From contig CAZNDN010000006.1 in assembly GCA_964571815.1 (NCBI GenBank), forward strand, positions 10,768-74,767: 64,000 bases of DNA, read 5' to 3'. How positions within the stretch are numbered: position 1 is the stretch's first letter; the number at the start of each line of letters is the position of its first letter. The DNA is from CAZNDN01 sp964571815. GTDB lineage: Bacteria > Fibrobacterota > Chitinivibrionia > Chitinivibrionales > WJKA01. Both the position numbers and the translations under genes were made by a program. Below, in pieces: positions 56,336 through 64,000 of the stretch. The notes below the pieces were generated by a model. It saw nothing but the letters and a program-made list of their open reading frames with translations, was not told the DNA's origin and did not search any database.

Positions 56336-58486
56336 ATGTTCGGGGAAGACGAACGATACCGGGAGATATTCGAGCACACGGGCACGGCGATGCTGGTGCT
56401 CGAGGAAAACATGACCGTGTCCATGTGGAATCACAAGCTCGAGGAGGTTACGGGGTACACCGAAGAGGATGCGCTGGCGCAGAAGAAGTGGATCGATGTG
56501 GTGGATGAGTGCGACCGCGAGCGAATGGCCGCGTATCACGAGAATCGACGCAACGGCGACACCTCCATTCCGTCGGCGTACGAGTTTCGCTTTCGGCACA
56601 AGGATGGGACGCCGCGGGACATGCTGGTTACGGTCAGCTTGATTCCCGGCACGCGGAAGAGCCTCGTATCGTTGATCGACGTAACCGAGCGGAAACGCTC
56701 GGAGCAGACGATTCGCGAGAGCCAGGAGCGGTTCCGGGAAACCGCGGAGCTGCTTCCGGGGGTGATCTGCGAAATGGATCTGGAGATGAATGTCACCTAC
56801 GTGAACAAACGAGGCGTGGAGACGTTCGGATATACACTGGAGGATTACAAGCGGGGAATTTCTATTGCGGATGTCTTTCCGCCCGAGCAATTTAAACTGG
56901 TGCGGCAGGACTTCGTTAACGTGCTTTCGGGAGACTATGGTAACCCGGTCCAGTACCGGATGAAGCGGAAGGACGGCTCGGAGGTATGGGTTCTGGCCAA
57001 TGCTTCACCGATGTACACGCGGGATGGTGAGGTACGGGGTGTGAGGGTATGTCTGATCGATATCAGCGAGCAGAAGCGTGCCCAGGAGCAGCTTCGCAGG
57101 AGCGAGGAGCGTTTTCGCAGCGTGTTTGCCAAATCGCCTCTGGGAATGGTGCTGTTTGCCCCGCAGGGCACGCTCGTGGATTACAACCTGGCCTTTGCGG
57201 ACCTGTTCGGCCTGAGTTTTGAGAATGGGGACGGTCCGACTGATTTCAGTATCTTTGACTACGTTGACCTGTCTTCACGCGATCTCCAGAAAATTCAAGG
57301 AGATCGGGTGGTGCAGCGCAAATCGACGCTGGACGGGCAGCAAGATTTGCCCGAGGGGGTTCGGTACCTCGTGTGGCACGTCATGGCGTTGGGACCCATG
57401 TACCTGGCACAGGTGCAGGATATCACCATGCGCAAGCTGGCCGAAGAGCGGCAGTTACGTCGGGCCAACGAAGCGGCGCGGAAGGCGCGGCGCTTGGCCG
57501 AGGGGTTGCGGAAGGAGATCATGCAGGATGCGCATTTCTGCAGCATGGTGAGCCGGAGCCCGGCGATGAAGAGAGTGTTTGACATGGTTCCCGAAGTGGC
57601 GCGCTCTGATGCAACGGTTCTGGTGAGCGGTGAGAGCGGTACGGGCAAGGAGCTGATGTCCCGGGCGTTACACGACCTCAGTTCCCGTAAGGACAAGCCG
57701 TTCGTGCCGGTCAACTGCGGAGCATTGCCCGACAATCTGCTTGAATCGGAGCTTTTCGGCTACAAGGCGGGAGCCTTTACCGACGCGAAGCGGGATAAGC
57801 CCGGACGCTTTGCACGCGCCGAGGGGGGGACCATATTTCTTGACGAAATGGGGGATATTTCGCAGGCGATGCAGGTAAAACTCCTGCGGGTCCTGCAGGA
57901 GAAGACCTACGAACCGCTCGGCAGTCTGAAATCGGTCAATGCCGATGTGCGGGTGATTGCGGCTACTCATCGGGATCTGGCCGCCATGGTCAAGCAGGGA
58001 ACGTTTCGTGAAGACCTTTACTACCGTATCAATGTGTTGACCGTCGAGCTTCCCCCGCTGCGCGATCGGATCCGGGATATTCCGATTCTCTGCGACCACT
58101 TCGTGAGCGTTTTCAATGCGCGCTACCGCAGGGACGTCAAGGGCGTTTCGGAGGAGGCGCTTGACCTGTTGTTGACTCACGACTATCCGGGCAACGTGCG
58201 GGAGCTGGAAAACATCCTGGAGCGTGCTTTCGTGCTCTGCCCGGAGAAGAAACTGGGCGCAGTCCATGTGGAGAGGGCGCTGGCGAACGTGAAGAAAGCG
58301 GAGTCGGACGACGAGGAAGGAGAGCGGGGATCGGCCGTTCGGTTCACCTGTATGGAGGACGCGGAGCGGTACTACATTCGTCAGGTGCTCGATGAAACCG
58401 GCGGCAACCGTCGGGAGGCCGCCAAGAAAATGGGTATGCACAAGGCAACGCTGTTTCGCAAATTGAAACAACTGGGGATGAACTGA
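56336..58486 (+). CDS. Sigma54-dependent transcriptional activator with three PAS domains
   Basis: A 716-residue protein. Three PAS domains fill the first ~380 residues ('RYREIFEHTGTAMLVLEEN', 'RFRETAELLPGVICEMD', 'RFRSVFAKSPLGMVLF'). The AAA+ domain has Walker A 'GESGTGKE' (from Gly 432), the sigma54-contact loop 'GAFTDAKR' (normally GAFTGA, here D replaces G) and Walker B 'GTIFLDEMGD'. A Fis-type HTH closes it ('NRREAAKKMGMHKATLFRKL'). It has no receiver domain, so a signal is sensed directly by PAS. GGAGG ten bases upstream supports ATG 56336; ATG 56249 is an alternative. Confidence 0.93.
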   Translation: MFGEDERYREIFEHTGTAMLVLEENMTVSMWNHKLEEVTGYTEEDALAQKKWIDVVDECDRERMAAYHENRRNGDTSIPSAYEFRFRHKDGTPRDMLVTVSLIPGTRKSLVSLIDVTERKRSEQTIRESQERFRETAELLPGVICEMDLEMNVTYVNKRGVETFGYTLEDYKRGISIADVFPPEQFKLVRQDFVNVLSGDYGNPVQYRMKRKDGSEVWVLANASPMYTRDGEVRGVRVCLIDISEQKRAQEQLRRSEERFRSVFAKSPLGMVLFAPQGTLVDYNLAFADLFGLSFENGDGPTDFSIFDYVDLSSRDLQKIQGDRVVQRKSTLDGQQDLPEGVRYLVWHVMALGPMYLAQVQDITMRKLAEERQLRRANEAARKARRLAEGLRKEIMQDAHFCSMVSRSPAMKRVFDMVPEVARSDATVLVSGESGTGKELMSRALHDLSSRKDKPFVPVNCGALPDNLLESELFGYKAGAFTDAKRDKPGRFARAEGGTIFLDEMGDISQAMQVKLLRVLQEKTYEPLGSLKSVNADVRVIAATHRDLAAMVKQGTFREDLYYRINVLTVELPPLRDRIRDIPILCDHFVSVFNARYRRDVKGVSEEALDLLLTHDYPGNVRELENILERAFVLCPEKKLGAVHVERALANVKKAESDDEEGERGSAVRFTCMEDAERYYIRQVLDETGGNRREAAKKMGMHKATLFRKLKQLGMN

Positions 58487-58507
58487 CCCGTACCGCGACC
58501 ACGGGCC

Positions 58508-59515
58508 CTATCCGCGTGTTTCTGCCGGGCTATCCGCCCGTCTCCTGTCGACATCGCCCTCCTTGCGCAGGTTCATCAACCGCGCAAGCTCTTCGTCGGC
58601 CTCGGCCGAATCTCCCGTGGTGGTGAGGTAGTTTCCCGAAATGAAGCCGTCGGCGCCGGCAAGAAACATCAGCGGCTGCAGGCGACCGAGATGAAACTCC
58701 CGCCCTCCGCAGACCTTGATGTGGCGGCGGGGATGCGCCAGCCTGAAAAGCGCAATGATCTTGAGCAGTTCCCAGGGGCTTTCGCGGGGCGGCGGCAGCC
58801 GCGTTCCCGCCACCGGATTGAAAAAATTGAGCGGAATTGTATCGACATCGAGGTCACGAAGCTGGAGGCAGAGTTCCTTGCGGTCTTCCCACGACTCGCC
58901 AAGCCCGAAGATTCCCCCGCAGCATACCCGCATACCCGCCGCCTTTGCCCGGCGGACGGTTTCGATCCGTTGGCGATAGTCGTGCGTTCCGACAATCCGG
59001 GGGAAGAAGCGTCGGCCGGTTTCCAGGTTGTGGTTGTAGCATACCACACCTGCTTCGCGAAGCCGGCGCAATTGATTCTCGTTAAGGATTCCCAGGGAAG
59101 CGTGGGTGGGTCCTCCGCACTCTTCGAGCGCCTCGACAAGCCGGTCCAGCTCACGAGGCGAGAGGCCTTTGCCGCTTGAGACGACGCCGAAACTCAATCC
59201 CCGCTCCCGGGCCTTCCGATACGCATCGACGATTTCCGGGGCGGCCCGCAACGGCGATGTTTTCACTTCGGCGGCGTTGTGTGAAGATTGCGAGCAGAAT
59301 GCACAGTCCTCCGTACATCCCCCGGATTTGATATTCATGATAGCGCACGGCTCGATAGACGCGCCGAAGCTGCTGCGCCGTACCTGGTCGCTTGCGGCAA
59401 ACAGAACCGCAAGATGCTCCCGGGGCCATCGGCAGACGATGACGAGATCTTCCTCGCTCAGTCCCGTATCCAGGCACCTGCGGTGAAGTCTTTCCGCTTC
59501 CTGGAATAGATTCAC
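58508..59515 (-). CDS. bioB: Biotin synthase
   Basis: A 335-residue radical SAM enzyme. 'GGCTEDCAFCSQS' holds the CxxxCxxC motif of the 4Fe-4S cluster, and 'NHNLETGRRFFPRIVGTHDY' and 'VCCGGIFGLGE' are BioB signatures for substrate and 2Fe-2S binding. It inserts sulfur into dethiobiotin. The start is a GTG at 59515 with GGAG six bases upstream. It is the last gene of the minus-strand bio operon, 144 bases after the hydrolase gene; that spacer holds no gene and may carry its own promoter. Confidence 0.97.
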   Translation of the reverse strand: MNLFQEAERLHRRCLDTGLSEEDLVIVCRWPREHLAVLFAASDQVRRSSFGASIEPCAIMNIKSGGCTEDCAFCSQSSHNAAEVKTSPLRAAPEIVDAYRKARERGLSFGVVSSGKGLSPRELDRLVEALEECGGPTHASLGILNENQLRRLREAGVVCYNHNLETGRRFFPRIVGTHDYRQRIETVRRAKAAGMRVCCGGIFGLGESWEDRKELCLQLRDLDVDTIPLNFFNPVAGTRLPPPRESPWELLKIIALFRLAHPRRHIKVCGGREFHLGRLQPLMFLAGADGFISGNYLTTTGDSAEADEELARLMNLRKEGDVDRRRADSPAETRG

Positions 59516-59659
59516 GTGATTCTCCGGGTGATGTTTCGAGTTATTGGAATCGTAACGGCAAAATACATACGGTGTCGCAAGATGCCCGCATTTTGTGAAG
59601 GCAGGAGTTCTCGCCCGTATCCATCGCCCGGTCCGGCATGGACGCGCCGTGCCGTTATG

Positions 59660-60367
59660 CTACCCCGCCCCGGGGTCTCGATCCCGGATAGTGGAGGCAA
59701 TTTCCGGGCCGCGGGTGAAAAAGAAAAGATGCCCGCCGGGCATGGACATGAACGTCCCCCCCGTTCTTTCCGCCACCATCCGACCGGCCGCCGAGGGAAT
59801 CACCTTGTCGTCCTCGCCATGGAAGACCTCGGCGGGAACCGCGTCCCCGAGGACCGGCAGGAGGTCGGCCTGCTCCAGGAATCTCAACCCGTCGGCAAGA
59901 ATATCCGTGCTCTGTTCCCGGGATTGCGTTAACGGCCGCGGCGGTTCGCACAGGGCACGAAACTCATCGAGGACTCCGTCGGGATCCCGGCGCAGCCTCC
60001 TGCGCATGGTTCTCACGACCGCCGGGGGCTGTCCGGGGGCGCAGGTGTCGCCGGTACAAAACCGGGCGGTTGCCGAGAGCAACACCATCCTGGAGACCGT
60101 ACCGCCGAGGCTCAGTGCCGTGGCGACCAGAGTTCCGGTCGACCAACCCGCCACTTTCCGGGGGGGGTGGGGCAGGCAATCATCGGCCCACGAGGCCAGC
60201 CGGGAAATCCAATCCGAACGCAGATTCCCGCCGGCAACCAGCGAGGAAATCAGCGAGACCGTGTCCACGTAGTGTGCATCGCGGCCGAAAACGCGCTCAA
60301 GGAGACGCGGCTGGAGGCCCCACCCGCCGAATACGATCCATCGGTTATGCTCCGCGGCCCTTTTCAT
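59660..60367 (-). CDS. Alpha/beta hydrolase, probable BioH-type pimeloyl-ACP methyl ester esterase
   Basis: A 235-residue hydrolase with nucleophile elbow 'GWSTGTLVA', acid 'FHGEDDKVIP' and base 'PGGHLFFFTRG'. BioH of E. coli has a similar size and a 'GWSLGG' elbow. The start overlaps the bioF stop as ATGA, so it is translationally coupled inside a bio operon. The natural job is cleavage of pimeloyl-ACP methyl ester to end pimelate synthesis. Isofunctional enzymes BioG, BioK and BioV are unrelated in detail, so the exact type is unresolved. No bioC is in the window. Confidence 0.75.
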   Translation of the reverse strand: MKRAAEHNRWIVFGGWGLQPRLLERVFGRDAHYVDTVSLISSLVAGGNLRSDWISRLASWADDCLPHPPRKVAGWSTGTLVATALSLGGTVSRMVLLSATARFCTGDTCAPGQPPAVVRTMRRRLRRDPDGVLDEFRALCEPPRPLTQSREQSTDILADGLRFLEQADLLPVLGDAVPAEVFHGEDDKVIPSAAGRMVAERTGGTFMSMPGGHLFFFTRGPEIASTIRDRDPGAG

Positions 60368-61506
60368 GGGCCGTTACCGTGAGCCGCGACGGCGTCGGCG
60401 ATGCGCTCGATGTTGTCCGGGGATATCCCGCGATGTACCGAAAACCGAACGCGCGCGGTTCCCCGCGGGACTGTCGGCGGGCGGATTGCGGGAGCCTTGA
60501 TGCCGCGTGCGGCAAGAGAGGCGGAGAGGGCTTTTGCCCGGGCCGCTCCACCGCATACGCAGGGAACGATCTGGGTGTCACAGGAGAGCGTTTCAAAGCC
60601 CGATTCGTGGAGGCGCTCCCGCAGGAGCGCGGCGCGGGAAAGCACTTCTTTGCCGATCCCGGGATGCGAACGGACGAAACGAACGGCGGCAAGATCGTGG
60701 GCAAGGACCGCGTGCGGAAGCGCCGTGGAGTAGACAAGGCTTCGTGCGTGATTCACCAGGACGTCACGCAGGGAAACCCTCCCCGCAAAGAACCCTCCCA
60801 GACCCGCCAGGGCCTTGCTCAGCGTGCCCATACGGATGTCGATATGTTCCCCGACACCGCACTCTTCGGCCAATCCGCTGCCCGTGGCGCCCAGTATGCC
60901 CGTCGCATGTGCTTCGTCGACCATGACCATGCATTCGAACCGCTCCGCGAGATCACAGATATCGGGAAGCGGCGCTCTGTCTCCGTCCATGCTGAACACC
61001 GTGTCGGTCACGATCAGGCGTTCCCGCGCGGTTGAGCGTTGAAGACGGGCGCGGAGGTCGTCCATGTCCCGGTGCCGATAACGCGAAAGTCGAGCGCCCG
61101 AGAGCCGGATGCCGTCGAGTATTGAGGCATGGTTGAGACGGTCGGAGAATACCTCGGTATCGCGGGAGCAGACGGCGGAGATGATACCCGTGTTCGCGGC
61201 ATATCCGGAGTTGAACACCAGGGCGCTCCCGGTACCCTTCCACTGCGCCAGTTCGTTCTCAAGCTTTTCGACAAGGGGGGACGTGCACGAGATGAGGCGC
61301 GAGGCGAGATTGCCGCTGAGTTTGCCGTCGCACAGGCGCCGTGCCTCGCGGGCCACGTGAGGTTCGCGCTCGAGCGCAAGGTAGCTGTTGGTGGAAAGAT
61401 CGATTGCGGGCGGCGCCGCGCAGGGGGGCAGAACGCGGTGCAGTCCTTCGGTCCGGCGTCGGTCGGTTTCGCGGAGGAGACGCTCCTGAAGGGGGGTGTC
61501 AGCCAT
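60364..61506 (-). CDS. bioF: 8-amino-7-oxononanoate synthase
   Basis: A 380-residue PLP enzyme of the alpha-oxoamine synthase family. 'DEAHATGILGATGSGLAEE' and the PLP-lysine region 'GTLSKALAGLGGFF' are diagnostic. It condenses pimeloyl-ACP (or -CoA) with alanine. It overlaps bioA by eight bases upstream and the hydrolase by four bases downstream. All expected BioF blocks are present, and the length is normal. Confidence 0.95.
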   Translation of the reverse strand: MADTPLQERLLRETDRRRTEGLHRVLPPCAAPPAIDLSTNSYLALEREPHVAREARRLCDGKLSGNLASRLISCTSPLVEKLENELAQWKGTGSALVFNSGYAANTGIISAVCSRDTEVFSDRLNHASILDGIRLSGARLSRYRHRDMDDLRARLQRSTARERLIVTDTVFSMDGDRAPLPDICDLAERFECMVMVDEAHATGILGATGSGLAEECGVGEHIDIRMGTLSKALAGLGGFFAGRVSLRDVLVNHARSLVYSTALPHAVLAHDLAAVRFVRSHPGIGKEVLSRAALLRERLHESGFETLSCDTQIVPCVCGGAARAKALSASLAARGIKAPAIRPPTVPRGTARVRFSVHRGISPDNIERIADAVAAHGNGP

Positions 61507-62842
61507 GATTCATTACGTGGTGAATGGATTCCCGGCACACGCGGAACATGGTATCGATCTGTTCGGTGCTCAGGATGTACGGAGGCATGAAATAGACGAC
61601 ATCACCCAGCGGCCGCAGGATCACGCCGCGTGAAACGGCTTCACGGCAGATACGATACGCCGTACGATCCGCGGGGTCGGGTGGGGTCCTGGTCGCACGG
61701 TCGCTTACCAGCTCGAGGGCGCCGATCATTCCGAGACCGCGAATGTCGCCGACGATTTCGAATTCGTCGAACTGCCGCAAACCATCGAGGAAGTAGTCGA
61801 TCGTGCCCTCGAGTGACTCCGGGATCCGCTCCCGCACGATCATGCGCAGCGAGGCGCAGGCGGCTGCCGCGGCCGGGGGACTGCCCGTAAATGAGTGGCC
61901 GTGATGAAGGATTCGGTCGGTTGTATGATCGCCCCGGAATTCATCGTAGATCGCCTCGGTTACCGCCGTTGCCGCCATGGGAAGACACCCGGCGGTAAGC
62001 CCTTTGGCAAGGCACATGATATCGGGCGTGCGATTCGCATGGTGACAGGCAAACATCCTGCCGGTTCTTCCGAACCCAACGGCCACTTCATCGGCGATCA
62101 GCAGCACACCGTGCTCCCGGCACAGCGTGAATATCCTCTCGAGGACCTTCGCGGGGTACACCCTCATGCCGACGGCGCCCTGGACCATGGGCTCGAATAT
62201 GCACGCGGCCAGGTGGGAACCGTGCTCGGTCAGGATGCGCTCCAGTGAATCCATGCACTGCGCGCGACATGTGTGGGGCGCCTCGTTCACCGGACACCGG
62301 TAGCAGTATGGTGAATGGGCGAAGTGGTGCTTTTTGAACCGCTCATGAAAGAGAGTGTGGTACCGCGGCACCATGCCTACCGACATGGCACCGAGCGTAT
62401 CGCCGTGGTACGCGCCGGCGAGAGCGACAAATTCGGTCCGGTTTTCACCGCGGAGCGCCCAGTACTGAAGGGCGATTTTCAGGGCCGCCTCAACCGCCGT
62501 GGAGCCGTCGTCGGAGAAGAACACCCGGCGCAGGGGCGGGGGAAGCAGTGAGGCCAGAAGGCGTGCGGCCTCCACGGTCGTTTCGGCCACGAATCCGGCC
62601 ATGATCACCTGATCGAGCTTCTCAAGCTGGGCACGCACGGCAGCGGAGATTTCGGGATGGTTATGGCCGAATATGCTTACCCACCATGAGCCGATCGCAT
62701 CGAGATAGGCCTTGCCGTCCGTGTCGAACACGTACGGTCCCTCGCCGCGGCCGACGATTTTCGGCGGATTCTCCCGTACGTCACGGTCGAAGGTGAACGG
62801 GAACCAGATTGCGTCAAAGGAATTGCCCGATGAGTTCATCAC
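61499..62842 (-). CDS. bioA: Adenosylmethionine-8-amino-7-oxononanoate aminotransferase
   Basis: A 447-residue class III aminotransferase. 'YLDAIGSWWVSIFGHNHPEI' (trimmed), 'GAYHGDTLGAMSVG', 'LIADEVAVGFGRTGRMF' and the PLP-lysine 'CLAKGLTAGCLPMAAT' match BioA rather than other family members; the Trp-rich 'GSWW' pair is typical. It uses SAM as amino donor to make 7,8-diaminononanoate. The GTG at 62842 or ATG at 62839 both follow GAGGG. It overlaps the end of bioD by about 29 bases. Confidence 0.95.
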   Translation of the reverse strand: MMNSSGNSFDAIWFPFTFDRDVRENPPKIVGRGEGPYVFDTDGKAYLDAIGSWWVSIFGHNHPEISAAVRAQLEKLDQVIMAGFVAETTVEAARLLASLLPPPLRRVFFSDDGSTAVEAALKIALQYWALRGENRTEFVALAGAYHGDTLGAMSVGMVPRYHTLFHERFKKHHFAHSPYCYRCPVNEAPHTCRAQCMDSLERILTEHGSHLAACIFEPMVQGAVGMRVYPAKVLERIFTLCREHGVLLIADEVAVGFGRTGRMFACHHANRTPDIMCLAKGLTAGCLPMAATAVTEAIYDEFRGDHTTDRILHHGHSFTGSPPAAAAACASLRMIVRERIPESLEGTIDYFLDGLRQFDEFEIVGDIRGLGMIGALELVSDRATRTPPDPADRTAYRICREAVSRGVILRPLGDVVYFMPPYILSTEQIDTMFRVCRESIHHVMNHG

Positions 62843-63515
62843 GGAAAGCCCTCACGGCGGGAGTTAGGCTCTCGCCCCTGTCCAGCTCCAGCAGTGGAGC
62901 CGGAGCGGCACGTGAGCGAAGCAGTTCTCGGTTGTCGATATAGATTGCATCTTTTGGAAGGCCCTCGGCGTTGTTGAATACGAGTCCCGCAAGCCGGAGG
63001 CCTCGGGTATCGAGGGCTTCGAGCGTAAGAAACGTATGATTGAGCGTTCCCAGTCGTGGTGAGGTGACGACGACCACGGGAAGGGCCAGCTTGAGCATAA
63101 GATCGGCAATGGTGTCGCGTTGATTGAGCGGGACCAGGACACCGCCCGCCCCTTCGACAATGACCGTGGTCCGGTCTTTACCCAGAAGCGCCAGGCATTC
63201 GGCGGGTCTGTCCAGGGAAATTCCGGTCCCGGCCTGCCGGGCGGCAAGGTGGGGCGAGCACGCCGGGACAAAACGGTACGGAACGTGCACGGCGTAGTCG
63301 TCCCGGGCAATACGGCTTGTTCCGAGGACAACCTCGAAATCGGGTGCGCGCAGTTGCCCGTCCTTCTCCCTGTCGCATCCCGTCTGAACGGGTTTCAGAT
63401 ACGACACGCTCAGACGCTCCGAGAGCGCTTGCGCCAGGAGCGCACACACGTAGGTTTTGCCGATTCCCGTGTCGGTGCCGGTAACGAAGACGGCGTGTGG
63501 CCGGGTTTCTTTCAT
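62814..63515 (-). CDS. bioD: Dethiobiotin synthetase
   Basis: A 233-residue P-loop protein with 'VFVTGTDTGIGKTYVCALLA', the BioD nucleotide site, and 'VIVEGAGGVLVPL', the substrate loop. It closes the ureido ring of dethiobiotin with CO2 and ATP. It is the first gene of the operon. The ATG at 63515 puts the P-loop at the usual distance from the N-terminus; an upstream ATG at 63536 would add seven residues. Neither has a strong ribosome site. Confidence 0.94.
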   Translation of the reverse strand: MKETRPHAVFVTGTDTGIGKTYVCALLAQALSERLSVSYLKPVQTGCDREKDGQLRAPDFEVVLGTSRIARDDYAVHVPYRFVPACSPHLAARQAGTGISLDRPAECLALLGKDRTTVIVEGAGGVLVPLNQRDTIADLMLKLALPVVVVTSPRLGTLNHTFLTLEALDTRGLRLAGLVFNNAEGLPKDAIYIDNRELLRSRAAPAPLLELDRGESLTPAVRAFRDELIGQFL

Positions 63516-63574
63516 GGCAATCCGGCGGTTGTGCATGGTGGGGATTTCTCGACGCGCCCCAGTGGCGCAGAGTC

Positions 63575-63593
63575 TAAAGATACTTTAATTATA
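63575..63593 (-). promoter_or_regulatory. Candidate bio operon -10 box with overlapping palindrome
   Basis: On the minus strand a perfect TATAAT (63588-63593) is followed at once by TAAAG-ATA-CTTTA (63575-63587), a 13-base palindrome over the likely start site. No good -35 is visible. The palindrome could be a repressor site; it does not clearly match the known BirA operator. Confidence 0.4.
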
Positions 63594-63636
63594 CGATTGC
63601 CAATCCGACACCCGAGCTGGAGATAGTCGTGAGCCG

Positions 63637-63689
63637 CTCATGCTGAGCCCTTCGGCGGTGCTCAGGATGTACCGGGTCGAAGCATGATT
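63637..63689. repeat. Dispersed palindromic repeat, copy C
   Basis: Contains CTCATGCTGAGCCCTTCGG, then GTGCTCAGGATG, then GGGTCGAAGCATGA. The outer parts are inverted relative to each other, so the element can fold back. It shares words with the copies near 20991 and 40441. A further related segment CCTTCGACCGTGCTCAGGGT lies at 63725-63744. Confidence 0.6.
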
Positions 63690-63836
63690 GCGGTCCCGTG
63701 TGAGAAAACGGGATGGAGGTGCACCCTTCGACCGTGCTCAGGGTGAGCGGTTTCGGTGGGTACTCCAGCCGGGTGCGTGTCCGGTTCTCCTTGAGGCCCG
63801 ATGACGTGCATCACGAACTCCGGTTACTTGTCCAGA

Positions 63837-63860
63837 GGTATCTTGAGGCCCGTAGGGCCG
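63837..63860. repeat. GGCCCGTAGGGCC hairpin repeat, copy 1
   Basis: A 24-base unit beginning GGTATCTTGAGG and containing the hairpin GGCCC-GTA-GGGCC. A partial unit (TTGAGGCCCG) occurs at 63791-63800. Confidence 0.7.
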
Positions 63861-63950
63861 TTGAATAAGTACAAAGTTCAAAGGTCAAAGGACAAGAACC
63901 GGAGTCTGGCCCTGTAGATTCCGACAACGAAGCAAAGAAAGGTGAACAGG

Positions 63951-63974
63951 GGTATCTCGAGGCCCGTAGGGCCG
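63951..63974. repeat. GGCCCGTAGGGCC hairpin repeat, copy 2
   Basis: Differs from copy 1 by one base (GGTATCTCGAGG versus GGTATCTTGAGG) and lies 114 bases further on. The window ends 26 bases later. The region from 63600 to 64000 holds repeats only and no gene. Confidence 0.7.
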
Positions 63975-64000
63975 GCATGTCTGTAGCACTGTCACAACCC

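Overview
The window is about 64 kb of GC-rich bacterial chromosome, gene-dense, with no phage, transposase, rRNA or CRISPR array. It looks like an assembled draft: two runs of exactly 100 N (37591-37690 and 40463-40562) are scaffold placeholders. The mix of genes suggests a diderm of the FCB group or a related candidate phylum (Fibrobacterota/Chitinivibrionia-like or similar). The clues are very long TPR proteins with signal peptides, an ExbB/ExbD/AgmX-type system, a beta-propeller protein with a C-terminal 'YPNPF' sorting-like domain, and a complete bio operon. Phylum placement is inference; LeuS and SecA in this window would settle it.

Layout. (1) 2-181: 3' end of a thioredoxin. (2) 444-19418: a surface-polysaccharide region. 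It holds a B12-binding radical SAM protein, several glycosyltransferases (GT2, GT9, two GT4-like, a GT39-like membrane enzyme), a formyltransferase, a DUF3473-type polysaccharide deacetylase, an NDP-sugar SDR, a lyase-like toroid protein, a flippase and a FemAB/GNAT-like protein. It is interrupted by a STAS protein, a tRNA-Ala(CGC) and a beta-propeller protein. (3) 19558-21723: LMW phosphatase, pteridine-reductase-like SDR and AmpD-like amidase. (4) 22007-36117: two giant TPR proteins (1232 and 1476 aa) flanking an ECF sigma/anti-sigma pair, a 43-aa membrane ORF coupled to a PfkB kinase, leuS and rdgB. (5) 36322-40339, minus strand: SIS-domain isomerase, nadB and a VWA membrane protein broken by a gap. 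(6) 40857-46402: an operon-like set of small secreted protein, ExbB, ExbB-ExbD fusion, ExbD, AgmX/TonB-like, PilZ and FliL-like proteins, followed by (7) secA, tmk, ctpA and ppiD. (8) 54022-58486: an unusual ClC protein, a truncated AGCS symporter and a triple-PAS sigma54 activator. (9) 58508-63515, minus strand: biotin operon bioD-bioA-bioF-(BioH-like)-bioB, ending in a repeat-rich edge.

The strongest candidate for an undescribed system is the 40857-46402 locus. It puts an ExbB/ExbD-type proton-driven motor (one ExbD-like domain fused to ExbB and lacking the key Asp, the other separate and retaining it) next to a PilZ protein and a FliL-like protein. These are the kinds of accessory proteins known to act on MotAB flagellar stators, but no flagellar gene is present. 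A second notable point is a ~555-residue super-repeat, present once in the first TPR giant and twice in the second, in exactly the same register at every landmark checked. Gene order, starts and motifs were read by eye; family assignments come from recognised motifs, not from database searches.
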